Assembly (NCBI GenBank): GCA_033065855.1
Contig: JAVXUO010002024.1
Coordinates: 39,006-103,005 of the forward strand
Reading direction: 5' to 3'
Length of the DNA stretch: 64,000 bases
Source of the DNA: Escallonia rubra
Lineage: Eukaryota; Streptophyta; Magnoliopsida; Escalloniales; Escalloniaceae
In this document: positions 1 through 12,123 of the stretch, one piece after another
Layout: the number at the start of each line of letters is the position of its first letter
Numbering within the stretch: the stretch's first letter is position 1
The notes under the pieces: model-generated
Seen by the model: only the letters and a program-made list of their open reading frames with translations
What the model was told of the DNA's origin: nothing
Database searches by the model: none
Program-made: the position numbers and the translations under genes

Positions 1-2040
1 ATATAGTCCAACAACTAATTTTTTAGGACTTAACGACGAACAAAATATTAATACACTATTTATTCAGTTAATTAATTTTATTTAAATAATATAGCTATTA
101 CTAAATTCTAGATTAATTCTAAGTATTAGAACTTAACTTTAACTATTGTAGAATCGATTATAACTACAAGCAATCATTGTTGCGTGAATTTAATAGAGAA
201 TATCCCCCTCCTATATACTATTAGTCCAATGTATAAGGTTATTTTTTAAACATCACATGCTTATTTATAAAATATATGATCAGCAAGAAAGAAACGTAAT
301 GAAATTCAATAATAGCTTCTTTGTGTGCACATCATCACATAATGTTTTCAAGACAAAATATATTTTATAAAATCAAAATACTAAATATGAAAATGTTGCC
401 AAAATTCTTAAATATTATCTTTCATAGAGTCCTTATATCTTTATTAGTAAACCTCTTATAATATAAACTTATTCTAAATATTCTAAAACTCTACTAACGC
501 TAATACTAACCTAGTAAGATTTAAATTTGACTACCATATCCCTGAAAATGATTCTCTAATATGAAAATAAAAGCCCATACACCAAAAAAACACATACAAC
601 ATATGAGTTTTAGAACAACAGAATAATTTGACATGCGATTTATAATTATTTTATCCTAACATATCTTAACCATAATCAATGTGAAGAGCTGTGAATATAA
701 TATATTGTTTAGACAATCTTTTCGATTAAAAAAAAAAATTAGACACTGCTTTTTGGATGGGACGACACAAACAACAAATGATTATATAATTATAATTAAT
801 TAAAATTTAAATAACAATGAAGCTTATTAGTAAATCTGAAAATAATTTAAAAGTATATACTAAATATGTTAGTGTATGTAAAAGTAATTATTATTTTGGA
901 TGGGACCCTTACTTACTTTAGATTTACTTAATTTTGCAGGAACCATATGAGAGCAATATTAGGAAGCCTTGTATAATCTAACAATTAATTCTAAATCTCT
1001 AACGAAGTAATATAGTAATTTATTATGACTTAAGTTTGATGGCGACGAAGATAAAACTTCGTATACACAAAGAAAATAAAAAAATAAATAACATATAAAT
1101 TTAGAGAAGAAAGAATGATGTTACGGTTAATTTAAATTAATTGTAGTTTAATATGGGTGTATATATTTACGAGTGACATAATCATTGCAAAAAGTTTTCT
1201 ATATGATATTTTAATTAATAAATTACAAGCTAATGTTTTACTTTGATAAGACCTCGTGACCAATAAAACTGTATTCCATAAATAAGATTTAGAAAAGATA
1301 CACATATTATATTTATAAAATATGAAAAAGTAATTCAACTAATTCTTAACTATTGTATTTTTAAAAAAGTTAAAACCTTAATATACAAAAATATATCCAT
1401 GTAATTCTCCATAACTTATGATAAACCAATTTATTTTTAGAGGCCCCTAACTACCAATAAAAAAAACTTTTTTATTTTTACTTCATTGAATTTTCATGAA
1501 AAATAAGACTTATTAGTAAATTTTGACTACAACAAATATACTATACTAGGAATGGTGATTATTGTGTGAATTCAACAAAATTTTACCCAAGCCCAATGTA
1601 AGGATATTTATTACACTTTGCAAGCTTAATGTAGTTATAGGTATAAGCAAACAAATTTTGGTATATAAAGGTAACATTATACTACTGTAAAATAAACAGC
1701 ATGAGAAAGTACCATTTAATACATTTAGCGGATATTAGAATTATTGCATTGGCGATAAATTGTAGTCATATAAGACGCGGAAAATAAATTCAACACTCCA
1801 AATAAGAACATGTCATGTTTAGTTGAGTCTTGATCGGTTACTTAAAGCTGCAACGTAAAAATGATCTATTCTAACTAGCATCCTTAACGAGAATTCAGTT
1901 TTGCACAGATTTGCGCATAACACAAGAGGAACGCAAACGAATTCATTTCTTGATGTTTTACTTAACTTAGAGATGATTATATTAGGTATTAATGTTATTC
2001 AATTCTTTATAGTTACAAACACTAATCATATAATTTTACT
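1..2040. other. AT-rich intergenic DNA
   Basis: Very AT-rich sequence with short A and T runs. No reading frame on either strand shows a recognisable domain, and the only ORFs above 60 codons have low-complexity Phe/Tyr/Ile composition typical of chance ORFs in AT-rich DNA. No tRNA-like or structural RNA fold was recognised by eye. Confidence 0.6.
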
Positions 2041-2890
2041 ATTCATAATAATTTATTTAATTTGATAAGATTAGTCAATAACAAATTACTAATCTTGTAT
2101 GTATATAAGTATTACTAATATGATTATTAAAATATATGATGACAGTAGTGTATATATAAGCTAATGTAGTATAAGAATTTAAACGAAAAACAATGCAACC
2201 CGGATCTATTCTTGTTTCTTGATAATCTAGAGATTTGAATTTTGGAATAATGGAGATAGAACAAGGAAAAGAAAAAGATAAAGGCTTTGATGGTACGTGA
2301 TACAAAAAATAAAAAACGCACCCAAAAAAAAAAAAAGAAGAAGCCCAAAATACATTAATATTATAATACCATGATATTTTCGTAAATATTTCAAATACCA
2401 ATCCTCATTATTTAAAAAAAAAAATATTCTGAAAATTTTGGGTTGACCTCGGTTCCCTAACCCCATGCGAGCGGCCCTTCTTGTAGTCTGCCACGTCCTG
2501 CATGTTCGCATTAAGTGATGCCAGATCGAAATTTCTCCCAAACGCTTCATTCCCTTCGTCTTTAACTTGCTCTGCAACTGCATGCTACTCCATAAAACAC
2601 ATATTAAACGAACTTGGTCGTCGAGTCATTTACAATGCCAACGCCGCCCGTTAAGCACTTGTCCATTGTCATGGCTTCAAATTAGAACCTCTGAATCAAA
2701 CTGGGAGTGTCGCAGTTTCCATGTTATCAGTTCATTTGGGTGGCATCAGTACTGAATTAGCTTTATCCTTGTGAACCGAAAGAAGAGCATTCCCAGATTC
2801 AAGAGATCCAACCAAGGTTTTCTAAGGTATTGCCAATCTTGACGTGATGGTGTGATAACCTTGACTCTGCTAGTTCCTGTTTATTCTCAC
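2041..2890 (+). repeat. SCPL-array 5' homology block, copy-1 version
   Basis: This stretch is homologous to 10185-10937 and 20585-21337. Its distal part also matches 13930-14220, 28080-28350 and 37970-38240. Shared landmarks include the run ttcatttgggtggcatcagt and the later ttcccagattcaagagatcc. It is therefore the upstream part of the ancestral tandem unit that carries each SCPL gene. No protein is supported; ORFs here are shadows. Confidence 0.75.
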
Positions 2891-3186
2891 TCTTCTTCTA
2901 GCTTATAATTAAGAAGCCAATGAGTTGCTCAAAAATAATGTTGCAATTTGTGGGTATTTTTCATTTTTATTTTTCACAAAAGTTGACACCTCTTACCAAG
3001 TTTTTTTAGGTGAAGGGTAGAATTCTTAGAGAATCAAGAGTAAAAGCTCAATATACGTGCGTGATATTTCTCATCTTTGCTAATTCAGACAAACACATAT
3101 CAACTTTACTATACACAGAGCTACTAAGGATATATTCCACTACAACACCTTAGCTTGGATCGACAACTGTTTGTGTCATGAGTCCT

Positions 3187-3453
3187 TTAGGTATTTTGAC
3201 GTGTTTGTCGAAAAATGCGACTATTTCTTCCATGCCAGATGCAGTAAACAACAGCAGCAAAGGCAAGCCGTCTAATCTGAGCTGGGAAAGTTGCTTCTTG
3301 GTAGGTTTGCGTCATTTGAGTCAATTTAGTCTCCCATGCCCTAGGCACAGAGTATAATTGGTTGCCAGCAAGAACAAGTTTCCAAATAGCAGACGAGTAG
3401 GGGCAAAGAAAGAAAAGGTGGTTGGATTCTTCGTGTTGCTGACACAGATACAA
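3187..3453 (-). mobile_element. LINE fragment, zf-RVT tail
   Basis: The minus-strand frame encodes about 88 residues typical of the zinc-binding tail that follows reverse transcriptase in plant L1-type LINEs. It has a C/H-rich start (LCQQHEESNHLFFLCPYS), the W-K-L spacing after it, and the hallmark VVYCIWHGRNSRIF near the end. No RT catalytic region or poly(A) tail is attached, so this is a broken fragment. It lies about 0.9 kb upstream of SCPL copy 1 and was not seen upstream of the other copies, so it is probably a private insertion. Confidence 0.75.
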
Positions 3454-3670
3454 TAAGTCCCTATCTTTTTTAACTTCTTTTTAGTCTAAAAGCCTTCCAT
3501 ATAGAATAATAGTAAAGTCACCGGAAAGAGTTAAGGTCTACACCATTGTGTCATCCTGATGCTCGTTAGGCTGCATTATTGCAGGGATGGCCTCAATAAC
3601 AGCTTTCAAGGTTATAAGTTGGATGGCCTCAATGACGGTATCTAGTTTAGCTTGGATATTGCTGGCAGCG

Positions 3671-3995
3671 TCATAAACCACTCTTAGCACCATACTTGTT
3701 TAACGGGTGACCAAAAAGGGTGCCAATTATAACACCACAGAAATATATTGTGGCCATCACCAATGTGGTGTTTGATATAACGCTGAGCAACATGCCTAAG
3801 CTTAAGAATCTTTCTCCAGCTCCGGCTGCACTCATTAGGGATAGGGTAATTCCACAAGCATTTACCTGTATATTATCTTTCTCCAACTCTATGAAGTTCA
3901 GTATGTGCAAGAAGAGAAATGCAGGAAAAGGTCACGCTTTCATTGCAGATATGATGTCCACAGCTAATGAGTTATTGCTCATTACTATCTTCTGA
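3671..3995 (-). pseudogene. Unidentified membrane-protein-like relic
   Basis: On the minus strand an open frame encodes a hydrophobic, transmembrane-like stretch (TLSLMSAAGAGERFLSLGML and then an Ile/Val/Thr-rich segment). The pattern is weakly reminiscent of plant CHX cation/H+ antiporters, but no diagnostic motif is present and the call is uncertain. The proximal part, roughly 3885-4010, is shared with the upstream regions of SCPL copies 2, 3 and 4, so the relic was already in the ancestral tandem unit. There is no start or intact frame that would make it a working gene. Confidence 0.25.
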
Positions 3996-4238
3996 AGTAT
4001 GGACAAATTGCGTACATGGAGTCTACAAACAGAATTAGTCTAACAATCACTATTTATGCCATTGAAATTGGAAAACGAAAAATCAAAAATCAAAATACCT
4101 AAAGAGAACTATCGCAGTTCAACATCAACTACCCGCAAGTCAGACGGACTTTTGGGAGATCAGTGGCAATTTGCAAATTTTGTTACTTACTCTACACTTA
4201 CTTTTCGGTAACCTTTGCATGTGATGCATTTAATCCTC

Positions 4239-4246
4239 TACATAAT
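4239..4246 (+). promoter_or_regulatory. Degenerate TATA-like site of SCPL copy 1
   Basis: The aligned position in copies 2 and 4 is tatataat, 106 bp before the ATG. Copy 1 has tacataat, 104 bp before its ATG. The T-to-C change weakens the TATA consensus. The assignment rests on position and conservation between copies; no transcript data are available. Confidence 0.4.
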
Positions 4247-4342
4247 CTAACCTACTATGTCTTTTGTATATGCCTCGTATCTGACCAAGGCGCGAACACA
4301 CATCTACCAGCTGCTGCTGCTAATTCACAGGGAATATATATC

Positions 4343-7300
4343 ATGAACTATTATACTTCAGTTGAGTTTATTAGCTGGAAGTGGTGGCACCTACTCCTCC
4401 TATTTGCTCTCCTTGACGTTGTTGTGTCACAGTCAATTATTCAGACCCTCCCCGGGTATCCGGGTATTCTACCTATCAAGCTCGAAACTGGGTGAGGTCT
4501 TGAGCTGCTTTATTCTTTACATAGCAGTGGGTTTTTATGCCTTTTTTTAATTCTTTCCAAGATAAATGTGATGGAAATGGTTCCTTTTTTTCATAGATAC
4601 GTGAGCGTGGGTGAAGTGGATGAGGTGCAGCTATTCTATTATTTCGTCGAGTCAGAACGAAACCCTGCGAAGGACCCCCTTGTGCTATTTCTCACTGGAG
4701 GCCCTGGTTGCTCTGGATTCTCTGGTCTAGTTTATGAAAATGGTACATTTTCGATGCTCGACTTTTATTTCAAACACAGGAAAAGTGACCAAAAGATGTC
4801 TATTGAAAACCAGGCTGCAAACACATGCACAGTCTGCACATATGCAAGCAAATGAAACAAAAGACTTTTGGAAGCCTTACCGTGTCTATTCCCATCTCTT
4901 CTGCAAAAGCACACAAGTCGATATCTAATCTGGTCCACCAAACTTAAATATGCTCCTACTGGTTTATTAAAAGACATTTATCACTGGGTAGTGATCATAA
5001 CCAAGGCTTGATGCATAAGAGCCAGAAGACTTGGAACTCAATGTCACTTTGTTAGAAAACAGGTTCAAATCCCACCAACCTACATGGTGCTCTCGGGGTT
5101 ACCATCGAAACAATCAGCTATGGAGATAGAGATGCCAAAAGGAGGCATCACTCTGAAAACTCCCTCTGCCCCTACCATACTCCAGCGTGGTAGTTTCCAC
5201 TGAGCAAGCCGCTATGGTGAAATCTGTTGACATGTTTTTGGCATCTTCATTAATCACCAATTTAATTATACAACTCCCAAGACTTTAAGAAAGGGCGAGG
5301 GTAAGTAAACACCAACCCAAGCAGGACTGTAGAAAAAACCTCCTCCTAATAAGGCCATAATGTTCCTTTCACGCCAAATGCAGCTGAAAGAGCATAAATC
5401 CGGAAGATCAAACATCTATGTTTTGTCTTGTAGAGAGACCAACTCCATAAAAGCTCCCACTGAACCCGGCAGCACCAACCTGATTGCAAAAAGTTGACGA
5501 TCAAACTCCAAACCATCCGCACCTTACACATAAAGCACCAAATCGAATAAATTTTCTTATAGTTCCAAAGATTATACCTCATCAAAGCTGCGCTCTATTT
5601 GGTGACATTATAATTCGCCTCCAGGTTAAACTTAAGTCTTGTTTATATATTAGTTTTGCACTTCGAAGTTGGTACTTATACCTTATGAAACAATGTAATT
5701 TCATCAAACAGAACCATACTTTTAAGTGAATGAATGAGAGCTTAAGCCTTTGGTTAGTAGTAAAACAGGGAACGTATGTTCATACAAAGCCCTGTGACAT
5801 GTAAGCACAATCTTCATTGATGATTACAACTCCTTAACCTAATGGTAGCTCAAAATTGTCAGTTAGACAATGAAGTCTAAGCAACCCCTTCAAAATAACC
5901 ATTTACGTCTTGTGTGTGTTTGACAATGATACGGTTACAACCGTTAATGATGGCCTTCACAATTCTCTTATGACCTTTGTCCAGGTCCATTAATGTTCGA
6001 CATTCCAGCTTTCAATGGGAGCACACCGTCATTCCTTTTGAACACGTACTCGTGGACAAAGGTGCGCCATTTAATCACTGCAGTGCCTAAGTTTGTTTTG
6101 TGTTCAATTGGAGGCAAGACTTGCTTGTTTTCTTCTTACATGTGCTCGTGATGCAACCCCAGATTGCCAACATAATATTTTTAGATGCGCCTGTGGGCAC
6201 TGGATTCTCCTATGCAACTACCTCAGAAGGCTACTATTCCTCTGACACAAAATCAGCAAACCAGACTTACACTTTTCTCAGAAAGGTGAGTTCAAATGTA
6301 GAGAACAAGCACAACGCGACGGTTTTTATCAATAAAGATTTGGAAGCAATAGCATATCCTTGTGATATTAATTAAGTTGTAATTACAACTCAAAAGCTGA
6401 CGACTATCATCTAATCATCAGTGGTTGTTGGATCACCAGAGATTTAGCAAAAATCCTCTGTACATTGGTGGTGAATCCTACTCGGGCATACTAGTCCCCA
6501 CGATCGTCCTAGAGATTTCCAATGGTAACTTCATGTTTAGTCGAACCTTCTTTCATCGAAACAATGTTGATCAGCTATGATAAACTTTTCTCGCAAAGCT
6601 TCGGTGTTAATCATGATTATATTTGCCAGCTAATGAAGCTGGACACATGCCACACATGTCTCTCCAGGTAAATGACCTAAAACTCAATTACACTTGAGTG
6701 ACATATATGTTAGATATAGAATTTCCATGAATCTGTTTCAGGGATACATGCTTGGCAACCCATTAACAGATAGTCGCAAGAATGAAAATGCAAAGGTCAA
6801 ATATGCACATCGAATGGGACTTATACCGGACAACTACTACGAGGTGATTTTACCGTCTCTCAGCTTCTCTCTCCTGAGCAGCCTACCCTTAAGCTCCTAG
6901 ACAGTTTATATATATTCTGCTGATGCCACTTGCTCCAATATCAGCGCTTTTGAAAAAAAAAAAATGACAAGTTAATTAGATAATGTCTTGACAACATATC
7001 TAGAATTGTTTTGGGAAACCCAAAGGGGAGATCCCACCGTTGCCTATGCAGCCTTCGTCAATATATGTTGCTATCTCCTATTCATGTGTGCATGAATATA
7101 GTAACTCATTGTAGGCGAGGAATTTGATGTCATATGGATTTTCAGTCAGCGAAACGCAGCTGCCACGGGGAATATGCCAGCCCAGATCCGAACAATGCAG
7201 AATGCATTTATTATCTTCAACTTATCAAAGAGGTAACCAAATACACACTTTCAAACTTGAAAACAAAGCGTTGCTTCTTATTTTGTGTCAAAAAATTGAA

Positions 7301-8782
7301 ATTGCAGTGCACTGGAAGTGTAAACAGAGCGCAAATATTGGAACCGCAGTGTAGTACTTCATTGGAAACAATATATGCTGACTCTTTCAAGGGCATCCTC
7401 ATGCCATCTCAACAAGAGGAATTATGGTGCCGGGTAGCCATCCGGCCCATCCCCTATTTAACAGACATGCGTGCAAATCTTTTACCTATATCATGCCCTC
7501 TACGAGTTTATAAACTGAATGTGTACTACGTACCCTGCTTGCTTGCAGAAGGATAACTATGCATTATGTTACGTCTGGGCAAATGATCCTACTGTCCGAG
7601 AAGCCCTTCACATTCGAGATGTTAGTTAATCCTACCTTAACAGTATCGGTAGTTACAATACTCCAGTACCATAAATGATCAGAATACGTGATTTCCATTG
7701 AAAATGTATTTGAAAACTAACTTTGTTGCATTCACGATGACAACCAGGGAACAAAACCGGAGTGGAGAAGATGCAATCGGACCTTATCTTATGTGATGGA
7801 TATAGCAAGTGTCCTTGAGTATCATTATCTTCTTAGTAAAAAAGGATATCGAGTTTTAGTATACAGGTTTTATTACTTCACTCTCTTGCTCTCCTCTTTG
7901 AGTAACAAACTCAAAGACTAGCGCGCAAGCTTCACCTGATTTCTCGTGCAAAAGCTTATGCCTTCCAATGATTTCGTTAGGTGACTAATGCTCTTTTTCC
8001 CTAACAGCGGGGATCATGACATGGTCATTCCGTACGTGGATTCAATTGCATGGATAAATTCTCTTAATTTGACTATTGATGATAACTGGAGACCATGGTT
8101 TGTTGACGGTCAAGTTGCAGGGTGAGTTTCTATATTCGTGAGATCTTAGCAGCGTGGTCATCTTCAGCTTGCACTTGAACATCCCTAGAAAGCAACATGT
8201 TCACGCACTAACTCTGAAACAGTAATTCGCTTTCTACAGATATACGGAACGGTATAAAGAAAACAGCATATACTCTCTGACCTTTGCAACAGTAAAGGCA
8301 AGAAACCTCTCCATCATAACTCTGTTATCTTACTTCTTTTTTTGAAACATAACCAAGTCGGCGCTCCAAAAACGTAGTTTGGATTAGTCATGTAAAGGAT
8401 GACATTATGAAAATTGACAGTTTAAATGAAATTCAGAATATGCCGTGAATGATATTCAATCCAAGTTATGTCGTTCCAGAGGCTCCCTTAGGCTACTTAT
8501 CTCATGCATATAACTGATTTTTGATCCTCCTTTTTAAATTGGGTAACAATGGGGAAGCTCAACTTTAGTTCGAGAAGTTATTTCTTATGAACATCATGTC
8601 TCAGTAGACTAACCTACTTCTGTGAAAACCAAAGGGAACGATGACTTTGGGTTTAAGACTTAAGTGGGTACTAATGGACATACTTTTGGTGTTTGTAGGG
8701 AGGGGGTCACACGGTTCCGGAGTACAAGCCAAAGCAATGTCTAGCCATGATTGACAGGTGGCTCTCCTATTATGCGCTGTGA
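4343..8782 (+). CDS. SCPL: Serine carboxypeptidase-like protein, SCPL copy 1
   Basis: A 14-exon gene encoding 465 aa. Exons: 4343-4491, 4597-4742, 5985-6061, 6163-6285, 6422-6524, 6630-6667, 6742-6843, 7146-7232, 7308-7433, 7549-7620, 7748-7866, 8008-8121, 8240-8297, 8699-8782. They total 1398 nt with no internal stop. Residues 1-30 form a signal peptide with a Leu-rich core, so the enzyme should enter the secretory pathway. The S10-family triad is complete: Ser184 in GGESYSG, Asp383 in SGDHDM, His442 in GGGHTVPEY. The oxyanion motif GGPGCS is at 84-89. The family includes peptidases and plant acyltransferases that use glucose esters; length and the YSG context suit the plant clade I group, but substrate cannot be read from sequence. 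Copy 1 has Phe at 81 where the siblings have the conserved Trp, and Glu183 where they have Asp. The last intron starts with GC. The start ATG aligns in all four copies. Confidence 0.88.
5346..5585 (-). mobile_element. Old LINE tail remnant in SCPL copy 1 intron 2
   Basis: The minus strand of the 1.2 kb second intron keeps a decayed zf-RVT-like stretch ([15 protein letters not shown] and a later SAAFGVKG). Better-preserved relatives sit at the same place in copies 2 and 4, where the hallmark [14 protein letters not shown] is readable. The insertion therefore predates the amplification of the array. Confidence 0.5.
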
Positions 8783-11135
8783 TCCATCCGTGCCGCTAAA
8801 CCAATAAGTAATTACAGACAATTTCATATTTGGGCACTCGTAATTATGTTACACATTTAGTGTTGGGAGTGTTTCTGGTTACATCGAAAAACCAAATGTA
8901 GCAAGGTAATATAAGTCTTTAAGCGCGTTACAATATCGCTTTTTTTATGAAGTAATTCGCATCCGCCACTCTATAAAATTGGTGTGAAAACTGGTCCAGT
9001 GAATTATCTTACATGATACAAAAATAACTATAAATTTTGCAAAACTGCTAAAAAAATAATAATAATAAGCAAAATAGTTTTCAGGAAGATCTCAAAGGGA
9101 TAATAGCGAAAAACAAATCTTAATAGTTTGCTTAACCTTTTGCCGAAAATAGGTAAACCCATACGACACTATGCCAAAAGAACGTGGCTTTTCATTTTAA
9201 AAAATGATGAATGTTGGGCTGGTTGATGTTGATTCTGTTGAATGGCAAAGACCGTCAACCCATTATAAGAAACAATTTGGCTGCTACTCTAACTATAGGA
9301 AAAAAAAAAAAAACCTCTTAACCCTTTGAACAGTCACAATTAATAGTTTCTAGATGTATCTAGTGACATTTCTGCTAACTTTCAGCGACAATATTTAATA
9401 GTATTTTTTTAGTGCCACGAGAATAAAAGTCGGTAAAGTTTTTTTACGATCATTAGTTATTATTATGCGAGAAATTATACCCGTATAACAGTCAAAACTG
9501 TAATGCACAAAACGGGTGCATCAAAGGGCGCCAGAATCCATAATGTTTTCCGAATGTTGCAATCTGATTCATATTGAGCCACTACATGACCACTCATAAA
9601 ATTTGCTAAATTGAGCATTCATGCTAACATGCACTTATGACTTTCCAACTAATTCCTTCTCCATCTCCCATGTTCGCTGGGGTAATCGACATGACCAAAA
9701 ATTCATAAGAAAATTTGACGGCTAATATAAAAGAATTTGAAAGGTTTAAGTTTACATAAAACATAAAAAAACCAATGACATTAAATTTTGAATATATATT
9801 TTCGTCGAATTTCATTGTGACGATCGACAGGATATCTCCATATCTGTGGTCGCAACCCAAGATCACGCTAAAAATGAATGATGACGTTCATATTCAATTC
9901 TTGAAGGTTTTTTAGGGTGACCTTCTGGATTCGGAATCTCAACATCAGCAGTAGGAGTAGGAACCATGGAAACAATATTACCTTTACCGACATTCTTTGT
10001 TTTCGGAAGTAGTACATCAGCGTAACTAATGTAAACATTTTTGTGTTTGGAAAAAAATAATCAATTCTGCATTATTTGAACTTTCCTATCTACAAAAAGA
10101 AGCATATTATATTTAGTATTACTGTTTAATAGTAAAATCCAAAATAAATTATTCACTTTAAATGATAATCATGTCTTCGCTATCCATAATAATTCATTTA
10201 ACTTGATAAGATTAGTCAACAACAAGTTATTAATTTTACTTTAAAAAATGCTTAACTCTTACATTACATGTATATATGTATTACTGATGTCATTATTAAA
10301 TGATATGTATGCATTAGCTAATGTAATATGAGAATTTACACTCAAAGAAAAATGTAACCTCGATGTATTCTTGTCTCTTTATAATCTAGATATTTGAAAT
10401 ATGAAATATAAAGATAGAGCAAGGAAAAGAACAATGTAAAGACTGTGACGGTGAGTGACACAAAAAGTAAAAAATTCACCAAAAAGAAATCCGAATACGG
10501 TAATACTAAAATACAATGATAGTTTGGTAAATATTGCAAATATGAGTACCTGGCGGTGGTCCCCCAACCCCTGCGAGCAGCAGCACTTCTTGTGGTCCGC
10601 CGCAGCATGTTGGAATCAGGTGAGAGCGGAAATTTCACCCAAACACTTGGTTCTCTGTTCCTTTGAGCCCACTCTGTACTACAAAAATCTGCTTACCTGT
10701 GCTCTGCAACTGCTTGCCACTCCAGAAAACACATGTTAAACGAACTTGGTCGACTAATTTACGACGCCAGAGCCCGTTCCCGTGTCCTGCAATTATGACC
10801 ACCTGTCGATTGTCATGGCTTCGAGTTGGAACCTCTTAATGAAACTAGGGGTGTCGCATTTTCCCACGTTATCAGTTCATTTGGGTGGGTGGCATCAGTA
10901 GTATTGAACTAGCTTTATCCTTGAACCGAAAGAAGAGTGTTACGAAATCGCTCTAGATAAATATGTATAGAACACGATGACCAAATAAGAAAACACAAGA
11001 AATATGAGAGAACTCAAACACTTTGCACAAGTCTGATTTACAACGCTCCCTCACGTGTATCTCTCAATTGTTTTCCCTCAAAGAATGACTCTTCTTTCTT
11101 TGCTTATCCAAAGAAAGACTATCCTCTATTTCCTA
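8588..11135 (+). repeat. Segmental repeat X (3' flank of SCPL copy 1)
   Basis: Sequence from the end of intron 13 of SCPL copy 1 through its last exon, 3' flank, the start of the next upstream homology block and a truncated Copia LTR is repeated at 18135-21535 (X'). Apart from a MITE and a few short indels in X' the two are nearly identical, so the duplication is recent. Within 8783-10184 no gene is supported. A short minus-strand coding-like remnant around 9890-10020 (IPNPEGHPKKPS) also exists in X' and is unidentified. The right end of X is abrupt at 11133-11135, inside the LTR. Confidence 0.85.
10938..11135 (-). mobile_element. Truncated Copia LTR
   Basis: Begins tgttacgaaatcgc exactly like the complete LTR at 21338 and sits in the same place of the upstream block, after gaagag. 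It is cut off after about 198 bp, where sequence switches to the Helitron-like array. The truncation is a rearrangement breakpoint and not an insertion end. Confidence 0.8.
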
Positions 11136-12089
11136 GAAAATCAAATATGTCATTGAGATAGTTATTTAATATTTAATGTTTTTGTTTTGTGTCTTTTATA
11201 AGAAATTTTTTGTAGTGTTATGTGTCACCATTCTCAAAATGCCACATGTCATAATTTTAGATAGGTAGTTATGTAACACCAAAGAGATGTTATACAAAAA
11301 AATTACATTTATATATAACAAACTATCATGGACACGCGACGCGTGTGCCACTCATTCATTAATATTTTCACTGACAGTCCATTCTAGAGATAAATATTAG
11401 ATTCAATTCCGTGTATATGCATGAGAACGTATGAACTGGTATTGATGTCAAGGCAGTAGTGCATTCGCAATGCGCGTGCAAAAATAAAGTTGTTAAATTA
11501 AAAATTATTAAAAAATCAAGCGTGATAAAGTGTTATAAAATGTAAAAATCAAGCATGTCTTTAAGGTAATTATTCACTATTTAATATTTTTGTTTTGTGT
11601 CATATTTTAAGAATTTTCTCTAAGTGTCAAATGTCACAATTTTAGATAGGTAATTGTGTAACACCAAAAAATGTGTTACATCAAAATGAGTTTTCTCTTT
11701 ATATATAGTATAGATATAGATAGATAGATAAATATAGACGAGTCATCGTGGAACACGCGATGCATGTACAAAATAAAGTTAATAATACAAGTTTTGTAAA
11801 AAAAATCAAGTATTACATATCGTATTAAACTTGACCTTTAAATTTTACTTTAACTCTATTTTTTGATGAATTTTAATTTGTCAAAACTAAACATAATTAT
11901 ATAGGTAGTTACTTACCAATTAAGATTTTTATATTGTGTCATTTCTTAGAAATTTTGTTGGAATACCACTTATCGTCATTGTAGGTTGGTAGTTACGTAA
12001 TACAAAAAATGTGTTATACCAAATCACGTTTTGCCTTAATAAGTAATATGAATTTACTATTTAAAATTTTATTTTGTGTCATTTATTCA

Positions 12090-12123
<34 letters not shown>

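Noticed and set aside
5060..5080. B-box-like ggttcaaatcccacc suggesting a tRNA or SINE in SCPL intron 2
   Set aside because: No cloverleaf or convincing A box upstream, and the motif is not conserved in copies 2-4 (aagctcaaaccccacc). Too weak to call.
9624..9866. Minus-strand ORF repeated at 19973-20263
   Set aside because: The repetition is due to the X/X' segmental duplication. Composition is random and the frame changes between copies through indels.
12091..12123. Tandem (TA)n(CA)n tract as a possible CRISPR-like or regulatory repeat
   Set aside because: An ordinary microsatellite, also at 27932-27961 and 36115-36141. There are no spacers, and CRISPR is not expected in a plant nuclear genome.
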